Under the pieces are notes generated by a model that saw only the letters and a list, made by a program, of their open reading frames with translations, was not told the origin of the DNA and did no database searches. 37,076 bases of DNA from a virus. The stretch is from the IMG/VR virus record IMGVR_UViG_3300032116_000621, positions 1-37,076 of that record; one strand, 5' to 3'. Position numbers and translations under genes: made by a program. Below are positions 8,325 through 15,710 of the stretch, piece by piece (position 1 is the stretch's first letter; each line of letters begins with the position of its first letter).

Positions 8325-9836
8325 TTAGAGAGTCCCGATGTAGAACTCGCCTTGACCAGAGGAGTTGACGAAACAACGTAGGCCAATGTTTGCCACGGCC
8401 AGACCGTCTTCGTCCGACACGGAGAATGAGGTCACGCTACAGGTCGGGGAGTAGGCATAACCGACTTTCCCGGGGATCCAGTTACCGCCAGACTTTTGTC
8501 CGAAAGTAACTTGGAACTTCGTGTCAGAACCTTCGCGGAACCGACGCCACACGTCCGCGTCGTAGCGACTAAGACGCGCCGTCACTGTGATTTCAACCGT
8601 CCGCGACGTGATAAGAGAACCAGAGCGACCGGATTCAGCACACAAAGAACCGAGGACGGCCCTTTCGTTTGTACCGGAAATCGACACGGCCGAGGCGTCG
8701 AAACAGACATAATCCGTTGCGTCTCCCATCATGACTTCCATGTTCTTACCGACGGTTGGGTCGATGTTGTCATAGGCTGCCGTGTAGGGGAATGCGAGGT
8801 TGAGGGCGTTGTCTGCGACGTAAAACAGAGCTCCCGTGTCGTCTGCGGCGACAAGAAATCCGATTTTCGGGCCGATCGTGTTTGCCGTGTTAGCCCCTGT
8901 GTTCCAATCAAGTTCAAGTGTCCCGGTGTCTACTTCAATGCGGAACCGGCCGGTTGTGTCACTATAGGTCACGGTAAAGACTTGACCAGAGTTACCAACA
9001 GCGCGGATTGCCGTCTGAAGGGCCGCCGCGAGGTCATGAGGATCGGAGTAGACCTTGACCGCGACGACTGCGGACTTCGCGCCACTACTATCCGTGAAGT
9101 CTAGGTAGCGGGTCGATGAGGTGATCTCGATGGGGTTAAAATAGAACTTAATACCCTCGAGACTATAGTTGGCGTTGTTCAGTTCCCCGGCGTTAAAGTC
9201 CATGGTCAGACCCGTCACGCGACAACCAGAAACCATCTGAACGGCGCCACCGTTACCGAGGTAGACCGAGGCCGTCAGTGTCGGGTGACCTTCCGTGGCG
9301 GGTTTGTAGAGTTGACACTCGCCCAGAAGAACGGCAGAAGCCGGGGCAACCGGGACGTTGAATCCCATGGTCAGGGCGTCAGTAGAAATAGAATCGATGG
9401 CGCGGACGCGGTAGCCGTTCACGCCGTCCTTAATGAGAAGGCCTTCCCCGCGTTCGAAGGTAGCCCCCTCACCCGCACCAACGTTGATAACGGAAACAGT
9501 TGAACCACTCACCGTGTCATATTCGGTGGACGTAGTGGATTTTGCCCCCATAAAGGCATGGAGGAGGTCGCCGTAGTTCGGCTCCTGACCTTCCACACCC
9601 GAAGAACGGAGGTAGTGGGAGAAGGAGACGGTCGGGTTTTCTGCCCCTTGAATGGTCTTGGCAGGGCCGATCGAGTTACGGCGCTCAGCGTTTTCGAGCT
9701 CGTCGAAAGCTGGTTCAATCGACAAGTCGTCCTGAAGGGCCACCGCGTCGGTCCCTGCGGTAGGGAGGGCGGGGACGCCTTCGGTCGTTTCGACTTTGAG
9801 GGCGAGGACACTGGAACGGGTCGTAATATTAGCCAT
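8325..9836 (-). CDS. Major tail (tube) protein (503 aa)
   Basis: This is the tail tube subunit. It starts with ATG at 9836 after AAAGGA (9-nt spacing). The N-terminus (RSSVLALKVETTEGVPALPTAG) and the segment LENAERRNSIGPAKTIQG are typical of siphovirus tube proteins of this type. At 503 aa it is long for the family, partly because residues about 243-343 hold an inserted beta-domain with the strings TVTYSDTTGRFRIEV, LDWNTGANTANTIG and ADDTGAL, a pattern seen in many phage structural proteins. The C-terminal part (EITVTARLSRYDADVW) returns to the tube fold. It lies between the tail terminator and the chaperones, and a hairpin after the gene suggests higher expression than its downstream neighbours. 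Confidence 0.88.
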   Translation of the reverse strand: MANITTRSSVLALKVETTEGVPALPTAGTDAVALQDDLSIEPAFDELENAERRNSIGPAKTIQGAENPTVSFSHYLRSSGVEGQEPNYGDLLHAFMGAKSTTSTEYDTVSGSTVSVINVGAGEGATFERGEGLLIKDGVNGYRVRAIDSISTDALTMGFNVPVAPASAVLLGECQLYKPATEGHPTLTASVYLGNGGAVQMVSGCRVTGLTMDFNAGELNNANYSLEGIKFYFNPIEITSSTRYLDFTDSSGAKSAVVAVKVYSDPHDLAAALQTAIRAVGNSGQVFTVTYSDTTGRFRIEVDTGTLELDWNTGANTANTIGPKIGFLVAADDTGALFYVADNALNLAFPYTAAYDNIDPTVGKNMEVMMGDATDYVCFDASAVSISGTNERAVLGSLCAESGRSGSLITSRTVEITVTARLSRYDADVWRRFREGSDTKFQVTFGQKSGGNWIPGKVGYAYSPTCSVTSFSVSDEDGLAVANIGLRCFVNSSGQGEFYIGTL

Positions 9837-9851
9837 GGTCTTTTAATCCTT

Positions 9852-10307
9852 TCAGACGATGATATCTTGATATTCTACACTTACGGTTAACTCGATAGCC
9901 AAAAACTTCAGTCGGTCCCCGTCTATGAACTGAATCCCAGAGTCAGACACCACGGCGGCCGTGATACACAGGCCCCCTAGTGTCGTATCTTTGTAGATTT
10001 CTTTTCTGAGCGTATCATGACTGATTAACAGTCCGGTTTCAATGAGTTCGCGGGCGTCCATGTTGTTCTGGGTCGTCAGAACTTTCGTAACAAGGGCGAT
10101 CCCAAAATCCCTTTGATAGGTTGAGTGACAACTTAGGTAACGCGCCGTCTCGTTTCCCGGCCCAATGGCGATGGCGTACCCGTTGTCTAGGTGTAGGAAC
10201 GTGTTTTCTGTCAGGGCGTAAGGGTTCGGAAGACGGACATAGGCCGTTAGTTGAGTCTCAACCAGTGTCGAAAGGGCCGTGTAAATGTCTTCTATCTTGG
10301 TAGGCAT
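9852..10307 (-). CDS. Tail terminator / tail completion protein (151 aa)
   Basis: This protein probably caps the head-proximal end of the tail tube, like lambda gpU. It starts MPTKIEDIYTALSTLVETQL, with an amphipathic N-terminal helix followed by alternating strands and a C-terminal strand LAIELTVSVEYQDIIV, a pattern common in tail terminators (about 130-160 aa). It lies just before the major tail protein, which is the standard position. It starts one base after the stop of the upstream gene. No catalytic motif is present and none is expected. The call rests on size, shape and position. Confidence 0.65.
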   Translation of the reverse strand: MPTKIEDIYTALSTLVETQLTAYVRLPNPYALTENTFLHLDNGYAIAIGPGNETARYLSCHSTYQRDFGIALVTKVLTTQNNMDARELIETGLLISHDTLRKEIYKDTTLGGLCITAAVVSDSGIQFIDGDRLKFLAIELTVSVEYQDIIV

Positions 10308-11123
10308 TTACCGACTCCAGAAAGTTGTCGAAATTTGACGTTCGATCGGTTCGATTTTCCCGTCAAGGTTACGGTCGATGATGGGATATCCCGTATCGAG
10401 GGCCTTTCGGTAGTCGTCCCGCGCCCGTGTGAGTTGGTCGGCGTAGGGTTGACCGAGGGCGCGGTAAATGATTTCCGCGACCTTGTGACAACTTGCCTCT
10501 TCAAACTGTTTCCAGTCGAAGATTTGACTACGGGAGATGACAATATTTTTCTTCTTCAGGTCCGACTCGATCATTTCCGCGGCGGCGAAGTGTTGTTCAT
10601 CCCAGTTGGTTTTCCCTGTCGCGAAAGAAGACCTAATCGTCGTGTTGTTCAGGTCAGGATAGTAACTGTAGAGGACAGAATCGGTCGAAAACTTCTGGCC
10701 GATGTAGGAAATAACGGGAGACCCGGTAAAATTCTGGAACCATGAGAACCGAAGCCAATACTTCCAATAGATTTTAAACGAGGAAATCCCTGCCACATCT
10801 TCTGAAGTCTGTTCGATGTCCCAACCTTTTAAACGGTCGGTTGACCACGATACACGACCGGAAAGAGTCAAGGCGGTTGTCTCGTCTGTCAGGTCCACAA
10901 CGTCCACCCAAGAATTTCCCCACCAGTTTTGAATGGAAACGACAGAAGAGGCGTTTGTGTTAAGTCCTGACATCTGGAACCACAGGTTGTTAAATGGCGT
11001 CACCGAACCTACGTATAGGTAAGACCCTGCGACGTAGGCAAAAGACTGTGTTCCCGCGCGGAAGTCGTTAACCTTAGGGGAAATATCTATCGAATTGTAG
11101 ATGGCGCGAAAGTCTTGACTCAT
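10308..11123 (-). CDS. Virion structural protein, discoidin-like N-terminal region (271 aa)
   Basis: I do not recognise a precise family. The N-terminal half is rich in aromatic residues and strands (YLYVGSVTPFNNLWFQMSG; QNWWGNSWVDVVDLTDET), resembling a beta-sandwich that may decorate the neck or tail. The C-terminal half is helical and charged (HFAAAEMIESDLKKKNIVISRSQIFDW; ARDDYRKALDTGYPIIDRNLDGKIEPIE), the latter resembling a small Asp-rich loop. It overlaps the upstream gene by 4 nt and abuts the tail terminator. Position between head genes and tail tube genes suggests a neck or head-tail component, possibly with a surface-exposed domain. Function is inferred from context. Confidence 0.5.
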   Translation of the reverse strand: MSQDFRAIYNSIDISPKVNDFRAGTQSFAYVAGSYLYVGSVTPFNNLWFQMSGLNTNASSVVSIQNWWGNSWVDVVDLTDETTALTLSGRVSWSTDRLKGWDIEQTSEDVAGISSFKIYWKYWLRFSWFQNFTGSPVISYIGQKFSTDSVLYSYYPDLNNTTIRSSFATGKTNWDEQHFAAAEMIESDLKKKNIVISRSQIFDWKQFEEASCHKVAEIIYRALGQPYADQLTRARDDYRKALDTGYPIIDRNLDGKIEPIERQISTTFWSR

Positions 11124-11986
11124 GTCCCGTCCCTTGTAACTGTGTCACGTTCACTTCCGACCATCCCCACAGTGAGGCGGTCTTTGGAGTTGGCAACGTC
11201 TCTAAAGGTCACTGTGGCCGTGTCTCCAGACCCAGGGGTTATAGTCGTCTTCCCTGCGGCAACGGCGAGAAGAATTCTTAAAACCTCATTTGCAGATAAA
11301 GTCCCCTCGATAGTCTCCGTCCAAGGGTTACCAGCAGACCCCGCAGCGTTGACTTTTTCCCCCATAGTTCCTGCCGCGTTGTAGGTCGCAGCAAGAGCGC
11401 CCCAAACAGCTTCTGCAAGTTTTGTAGGCGAGAACTCGTTTTCCAAAGACATGTCGGCGGACATGGAGGCGGTTGCAAAATAGTTGGCGTTGGTCAAAGT
11501 CAAAGAACCAAGAAGATTTGCAATCATTCCAACAATTGCGCCAAGCTGCGCGTTGGTAATTGTCAGACTCGCGTTAATGTCCGCCACAAGACTTGCAGAT
11601 GCCGACAATTCCGCATCTGTCAGGCTCAAAGCCGCCGACAGGTTTGCAATCAAATCAGAAATAAGCTGAAGCTGCGGAGGAGTCAGCGTAAGAGCCGCAG
11701 ACAGACTGGCGTCGAGACCACGTCCAGAGACAAGACTTGCAGAAGTCGTTTCAAGTTCTGCAATTAAAAGCTTGTAACTTGCAATCCCTCCAGCAATTCG
11801 GGGCATCATCAAAGAGTATGGGTGAAGATATCCGTTTGGAGTCGCGGATTTCGGGAGAAAACCGTCTCCATAAAAGCGATTAAATTTTCTAGAACCATGC
11901 TTCATCGCAGTGTTGTTAAAAGAAAACGAGCCAGCCCCAAAAGAGCCAGCTACATGCGCTAAATTATGGTTCGTTAAAAGCCCCAA
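11120..11986 (-). CDS. Virion protein with four 21-residue repeats (288 aa)
   Basis: The protein carries four tandem 21-residue repeats at residues 95-115, 116-136, 137-157 and 158-178, each with the core pattern L-x-x-x-L-T/S-L/I-T followed by Asn or Asp, then Ala-Asn or Ala-Asp at the end. The C-terminal part (EAVWGALAATYNAAGTMGEK; LSANEVLRILLAVAAGKTTI) matches a tail common in siphovirus minor structural proteins. The N-terminus (MGLLTNHNLAHVAGSFGAGS) is unlike the rest. It lies just after the paralogous pair at 11990-14021. It is likely a virion surface or fibre-like component; which structure it joins is unknown. Confidence 0.6.
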   Translation of the reverse strand: MGLLTNHNLAHVAGSFGAGSFSFNNTAMKHGSRKFNRFYGDGFLPKSATPNGYLHPYSLMMPRIAGGIASYKLLIAELETTSASLVSGRGLDASLSAALTLTPPQLQLISDLIANLSAALSLTDAELSASASLVADINASLTITNAQLGAIVGMIANLLGSLTLTNANYFATASMSADMSLENEFSPTKLAEAVWGALAATYNAAGTMGEKVNAAGSAGNPWTETIEGTLSANEVLRILLAVAAGKTTITPGSGDTATVTFRDVANSKDRLTVGMVGSERDTVTRDGT

Positions 11987-11989
11987 GGC

Positions 11990-13141
11990 TTACCCCCAAG
12001 CAACGTCAATATGGCCGAAAAGAGAACTGTTTATCGGGGTGTTGACCCCCGAATAAAGGAGCCACTGCAAATTTGCTCCGTCGTAGATACGGGGCATCGA
12101 CGGAAGTTGGTTTACAAGGTCGCGCTCTGTCGCCACGCCCAAAGTTGTCAGAGGAATTGTCAAAAGGGGACGACAAAGGCCAATCGAAAACTCACCGGAC
12201 ACGTAAGAGACGGAAATCGTAACAGAGGTTACTTCGGCGATACCAGCATCAGCCCCTTGCATCGGCATAAATGGTCCGTATTTACCGGAACCTGTGCCAG
12301 AGTAAAGAATAAGACCGTTGGCAGGTGCAGTCTTACCGATGGGAAGAACCGTAGGCGTTGCACGCCCCGTGTCCTGTGTCGAGTTCCTGTAGGCGATCGA
12401 CAAGTTGGGAGTTGCCGCACCAAGTGCCGTGGCATTTGTGTTCCACATGAACGCGCGAACACCAGCGCCCGAGGTGTAGCGAGGAAGAAGGGTGTTGATC
12501 GTATGCGTCCCCGTCCCGGCGTCTGTGATGTCGATTGCCGTACCCGCGACGGCGTTGGCATAAGACGTTGCAAGCCTGCAAGTCGTATCTGAAACATAAA
12601 TGACAAAATAATCTGTTGCAGTAGCCAGACCCGCCGGAAGTGTGCCTGACGTGGTAAGTCTTACACGAGTAAACGGAAACAGATTGTAGAACGTATGGGT
12701 CAAAAGGTTTGTCGAAGGGTCTGCCGTGAAGTTATTTGTAACACTCAAGGTGTTGGTCAAGGTCTGCGCCGTGGTCGTTGTGACAGACGTCACTCGGTAA
12801 AAACCAAGCAAATCCACAAGCATCAAAACGCATGGGTTGACAGTCGCTGCCGCGGAAAAAGCCGATGCGTTAATAATATGCTTGGTCGCGCCCGGGGATT
12901 TGTTCCCGTCGTGCTGAAACGTACCGGCGTTGGTTGTTGTATCCGACACTGGCTGAAACGCCAAGTTTGTCCCGGTATTGTAAAGGGCATCGGCGGCTGG
13001 AGACCCCCCACCACGAGCAAGACAGTGCCACTCCCCAGCCACAGCCGGCGTTGTGGGTAAAAACAATTTGTTCCAGTCGAGCCTTTGAAAATTACCCGAA
13101 GCGGTCTTCGAGACAAGATCGTCCATTGATGTAAACGGCAT
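11990..13141 (-). CDS. Virion structural protein, paralogue of next gene (383 aa)
   Basis: This protein and the 292-aa product of 13143-14021 are related: both have LPRY-T/A-S/N-G-x-GV, a following strand with R-x-TP, a PFM-x-x-Q-x-x-D-x-G-x segment, an RPL/KPL segment and a C-terminal VAWG/TVWG. This copy carries an extra module (FTRVRLTTSGTLPAGLATA to AIDITDAGTGTHTI) of a kind widespread in phage structural proteins. The genes are separated by one base, so an old tandem duplication is likely. The role is probably a minor capsid, neck or fibre subunit. I see no enzyme motif. Confidence 0.6.
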   Translation of the reverse strand: MPFTSMDDLVSKTASGNFQRLDWNKLFLPTTPAVAGEWHCLARGGGSPAADALYNTGTNLAFQPVSDTTTNAGTFQHDGNKSPGATKHIINASAFSAAATVNPCVLMLVDLLGFYRVTSVTTTTAQTLTNTLSVTNNFTADPSTNLLTHTFYNLFPFTRVRLTTSGTLPAGLATATDYFVIYVSDTTCRLATSYANAVAGTAIDITDAGTGTHTINTLLPRYTSGAGVRAFMWNTNATALGAATPNLSIAYRNSTQDTGRATPTVLPIGKTAPANGLILYSGTGSGKYGPFMPMQGADAGIAEVTSVTISVSYVSGEFSIGLCRPLLTIPLTTLGVATERDLVNQLPSMPRIYDGANLQWLLYSGVNTPINSSLFGHIDVAWG

Positions 13142-13142
13142 A

Positions 13143-14021
13143 CTATCCCCAAACTGTTTCTATGGTCCCTTGCAGGTTCTGCCCAGCAAAAGAGACGTTG
13201 GCGGTACCTATAAGACTCAAAAAAGCATTGTTGTCTATGGTAGGCATAGCAAAACCACGGTCTGTCAGATAGTCCGTTTCACACGGCGCCGCGGCGGATC
13301 TGAACGAAAAAGAGGCCAGAGGCTTTACCAAGACAAGGGTAATCAGACCCACGTCTGAACCACTCGTAAACTGTATCGACTGTATGCTTCTAACTCCAGA
13401 ATCCCCAGACTGAAGAGCCATAAACGGATTAGCTGTTGACGCCAAACCGCCAGTCTCCGTAGCGTTACTAGTAGAAATAATTCCTGTAAAAAAACTGGCC
13501 GAGGTCAAAGTATGAGGCGGAGTCACCCTTCCGCCAACCCCGTTTTGATTGGTGTAGGTCACAACAAAAGGGATGTTACCCGTCGCATGTTGGGCAACAG
13601 TTACTGGCATGATTTTAACGCCGTTGCCATTTGCGTACCGGGGAAGAGAGACAGTGTTGACAAGCTCCTGAACGTCGTTTGTGTCTTCTGCAATGAAGGG
13701 ATAATAGAAAAGAATGTCACACAACATGAAGTAACCGACGCCACTAGCAAACGACGCCGCCATAAAAGAAAAATCTTTTAAATACTTCTTTGCCGGAGCT
13801 GGAGCGTTACCATGCCTTATCCCGCCGCGAGACGCATCTACCGGAGCCCCGACAAGCGGTTCACTCGCGTAATAAAATGGGGAGGGGTTGCCGGGGGAGA
13901 TTGTCGTGTCGATCCATATTCCCGTTGACGTAGTTTGACTCGGGACTTTTCGAAATGAAAAAACAGTCTCTTTTCCAATTTCCTTGGAATCGACAATACT
14001 TTTTACACTTCCAAAAGCCAT
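13143..14021 (-). CDS. Virion structural protein, paralogue of previous gene (292 aa)
   Basis: This is the shorter member of the tandem pair. It begins MAFGSVKSIVDSKEIGKETVF and ends GTIETVWG, aligning with GHIDVAWG at the end of its partner. It lacks the inserted beta-module of the 383-aa protein. Residues about 130-230 contain LPRYANGNGVKIMPV and NPFMALQSGDSGVRSIQSI, which pair with the equivalent strings in the partner. Its start (ATG at 14021) sits next to GAGGCAGG. It belongs to the late structural operon. The function is unknown; two diverged copies may form hetero-oligomers or alternative surface subunits. Confidence 0.6.
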   Translation of the reverse strand: MAFGSVKSIVDSKEIGKETVFSFRKVPSQTTSTGIWIDTTISPGNPSPFYYASEPLVGAPVDASRGGIRHGNAPAPAKKYLKDFSFMAASFASGVGYFMLCDILFYYPFIAEDTNDVQELVNTVSLPRYANGNGVKIMPVTVAQHATGNIPFVVTYTNQNGVGGRVTPPHTLTSASFFTGIISTSNATETGGLASTANPFMALQSGDSGVRSIQSIQFTSGSDVGLITLVLVKPLASFSFRSAAAPCETDYLTDRGFAMPTIDNNAFLSLIGTANVSFAGQNLQGTIETVWG

Positions 14022-14033
14022 TCCTGCCTCAAA

Positions 14034-14441
14034 TCAGTCGAGAGTAAAGACCAAGGATCCAGCGGCAAATTGTGGCTGAATCCCTGTTGCGACGTTGACC
14101 GACGAGTTCAAAGCACCGTAGCAGATGATATCTCCTGCTCCGGAAGCACTGGTCACAATCGAAACATGAGTAACCGTGTTTGTTCCGGACGTACACACGG
14201 GAAACTGTTCAAGGTTCGCGTTCTCCACAGTCGCCCCGGAGACGGTCAAATCCGATGCACGGGTAAGAACTACACGGGCGTAACCGCCATAGGTTGCTTC
14301 ACTTGTTGTGGCAGTCCCAGTTTCACCGGGGTTTGCCGTGTGAAGGGCGAGCCAAAGGTTGGTGTTGCCGTCCCAACCAACGTTTGTTCCTTTAAAGATA
14401 TAATCGAGAATTGCAGTTTCTGCGGCATTACTGAATGACAT
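14034..14441 (-). CDS. Small tail-fibre-family structural protein (135 aa)
   Basis: The protein begins MSFSNAAETAILDYIFKGT and contains LWLALHTANPGETGTA and GGYARVVLT. This combination is a recognisable small phage structural family often annotated as tail fibre or minor structural protein. It ends with alternating strands (GIQPQFAAGSLVFTLD). The start ATG at 14441 directly follows the TAA of the 47-aa gene upstream. The family call is from memory of these motifs and is fairly good; the place in the virion is not established from sequence. Confidence 0.65.
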   Translation of the reverse strand: MSFSNAAETAILDYIFKGTNVGWDGNTNLWLALHTANPGETGTATTSEATYGGYARVVLTRASDLTVSGATVENANLEQFPVCTSGTNTVTHVSIVTSASGAGDIICYGALNSSVNVATGIQPQFAAGSLVFTLD

Positions 14442-14585
14442 TTAATTATCCCCCGTCGCGACTTGTTCGACGTATGCGAATTTAATGATTTGATCTTGGT
14501 TAAGAGAAAACCCCTCCAAGATTTGAGACATATAATATTTGTAAAGCCCAACCGGGTCTTCTCTAAGCATTTTATTCTCGTCCAT
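14442..14585 (-). CDS. Small protein (47 aa), unknown
   Basis: A 48-codon frame runs from ATG at 14585 to TAA at 14444-14442. It begins MDENKMLREDPVGLYKYYMSQ and continues with a helical, mixed-charge sequence. The start follows the TAG of the upstream gene without a gap, and its stop is followed at once by the ATG of the 135-aa gene, so it fills an otherwise empty 144-nt slot exactly. A GGGTGGT stretch precedes the start. This tight fit is the main support. I do not recognise the protein. Confidence 0.6.
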   Translation of the reverse strand: MDENKMLREDPVGLYKYYMSQILEGFSLNQDQIIKFAYVEQVATGDN

Positions 14586-14783
14586 CTACCACCCCGCAGG
14601 AAAGTAGGCGTTTGCTTTTATCGTCACAGTGCCCGGTGTTGTTTCGACAACCACTCCGCCTGATGCATCAATAATGACTGCACCAGTTTCTCCGTTTATT
14701 GAATCAACTCCACTGCTGCCGCCGCTGCCTCCAGCATCAGTGTAATCTAAATTCCCGGTGAACGGGTTAAAACGCCACGGCAT
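14586..14783 (-). CDS. Small fibre-like structural protein (65 aa)
   Basis: The protein begins MPWRFNPFTGNLDYTDAGG, a start seen on many phage fibre and head-fibre proteins, then a Gly/Ser-rich linker and the string DSINGETGAVIIDASGGVVV, resembling the short beta-repeat of fibre shafts (SVNGKTGAVV type). At 65 aa it looks like only the N-terminal attachment and first shaft repeat of a larger fibre, so it may be a reduced fibre remnant or a small adaptor. It is packed without gaps between 14785 and 14585. Virion association is inferred. Confidence 0.6.
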   Translation of the reverse strand: MPWRFNPFTGNLDYTDAGGSGGSSGVDSINGETGAVIIDASGGVVVETTPGTVTIKANAYFPAGW

Positions 14784-14784
14784 A

Positions 14785-15033
14785 TTAAGTCCTAACGGCC
14801 GATGTCAGCCGTTCTTTTGTCGAAGTCGCATAGGTCAAAGTAATCAAGGCGACAGTGTCTCCAGAAAGCTTAAAGTCATACACTTCCGTTGTCGCAGTCG
14901 GGTAAGTCACATCCACCCTGTCGTATCTTTCTGGAGCCAGGCCTCCGGAAAGAGCGACCCTTACCGTTGGGCCTTCCGCGCCGTCGATAAACTTCTGATA
15001 CTCACGGTCGTTTAACGCTGCGGGAAGGGTCAT
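14785..15033 (-). CDS. Small structural protein (82 aa)
   Basis: The most likely start is the second of two adjacent ATG codons (15033), six bases after an AAAGG Shine-Dalgarno; a longer frame reaches 15078 but would run through a hairpin. The protein begins MTLPAALNDREYQKFIDG and then has several strands (VRVALSGG; VYDFKLSGDTVALITLTY). This layout is common in small phage proteins that describe or attach fibre or capsid components. One base separates its stop from the next gene. I cannot give a more exact function. Confidence 0.55.
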   Translation of the reverse strand: MTLPAALNDREYQKFIDGAEGPTVRVALSGGLAPERYDRVDVTYPTATTEVYDFKLSGDTVALITLTYATSTKERLTSAVRT

Positions 15034-15052
15034 CATTAACCTTTCAACACAA

Positions 15053-15074
15053 GCGGGAAGGTTCCCCTTCCCGC
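15053..15074 (-). terminator. Strong hairpin after decoration-like gene
   Basis: GCGGGAAGG (15053-15061) pairs perfectly with CCTTCCCGC (15066-15074) across a TTCC loop, in the 64-nt gap after the 132-aa gene. The minus-strand side continues TTGTGTTG, a poor U-run. It is a likely leaky terminator or mRNA-stabilising stem separating highly expressed capsid genes from the small structural genes. Confidence 0.5.
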
Positions 15075-15097
15075 CCACTCGTTACTACCTAGAACCC

Positions 15098-15496
15098 TTA
15101 GGCCGCCATGTATTTCACGACAATTTCGATTTCGCCAGCGGTCAAAGCTGCCGTACCGATCGTCATGAGGACTTTGGAAGCTGCGGGGAGGCGAACTGGC
15201 AAGTCTGCCAGAGCGTCGCGCGACAAGAGGGCGTTAGCCGTCAAGTTGGCAACTGCACCCGCTGTCGTGTTAACGAACAAGTTGGTCGTACCCGTCACAC
15301 CAAAGATGACCGTCGCCGATCCGCCGGACGTACAGGTAACTTTAACGAGAGCATGGAAGTGGGTCAAAACGACGTCACTTTCTGCCTCGAAAAGGTCGAT
15401 CGCGCCGATCGCTCCACCATCTGCGGAGAACTTGTACATTTTGCGAACGACGACTTCTTCATTCTTAAACGCTGGACCGATTTTAAGTGATGGCAT
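15098..15496 (-). CDS. Capsid decoration-like / head structural protein (132 aa)
   Basis: This protein follows the major capsid gene and precedes a strong hairpin, the expected spot for a highly expressed head decoration or stabilising protein. It begins MPSLKIGPAFKNEEVVVRK and is a strand-rich, Ala/Thr/Val-rich polypeptide with a final strand EIEIVVKYMAA. Its start overlaps the 71-aa gene by 14 nt. No catalytic motif is visible. Decoration function is inferred from position, size and composition; a head fibre or tail role is also possible. Confidence 0.55.
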   Translation of the reverse strand: MPSLKIGPAFKNEEVVVRKMYKFSADGGAIGAIDLFEAESDVVLTHFHALVKVTCTSGGSATVIFGVTGTTNLFVNTTAGAVANLTANALLSRDALADLPVRLPAASKVLMTIGTAALTAGEIEIVVKYMAA

Positions 15497-15698
15497 CTCT
15501 TAATTCCTTTTTGGATTTAGTCTGTTTTTTAACGGGCAAGTGGCCTACCACGTAAGCCACCTGCCTTGTCCCGTAACTGGTTACCGCAATGATCTTGATC
15601 GGTGTCTTGATCGCCTTGAGCGTCAACACAAGTTCGTCCGGGGAGGCCGCCGTGACGGCCTCCAGAGACTGATAAGGGTTGAGAGAATCAAAGTCCAA
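15483..15698 (-). CDS. Small protein (71 aa), unknown, in head gene cluster
   Basis: The frame starts with TTG at 15698 behind GGGGTAAG and ends with a lysine-rich tail (KKQTKSKKELRDAIT). The N-terminal half (MDFDSLNPYQSLEAVTAASPDEL) is acidic and helical; the middle has two strands (IKIIAVTSYG; QVAYVVGHLP). It lies between the major capsid gene and the decoration-like gene and overlaps the latter. Small proteins here can be head-tail connectors or capsid accessories, but nothing in this one decides. Confidence 0.5.
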   Translation of the reverse strand: MDFDSLNPYQSLEAVTAASPDELVLTLKAIKTPIKIIAVTSYGTRQVAYVVGHLPVKKQTKSKKELRDAIT

Positions 15699-15710
15699 GA
15701 CTTACCCCGA

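Noticed and set aside
11120-11986. A diversity-generating retroelement acting on the repeat or fibre genes
   Set aside because: No reverse transcriptase gene and no template/variable repeat pair with adenine-specific differences was seen.
12011-12592. Long plus-strand frames opposite structural genes (also 8496-9104, 16059-16565, 10251-10745, 22207-22692)
   Set aside because: They lie fully antisense to well-supported genes, have low-complexity Arg/Cys/His-rich translations and no matching ribosome sites or operon context.
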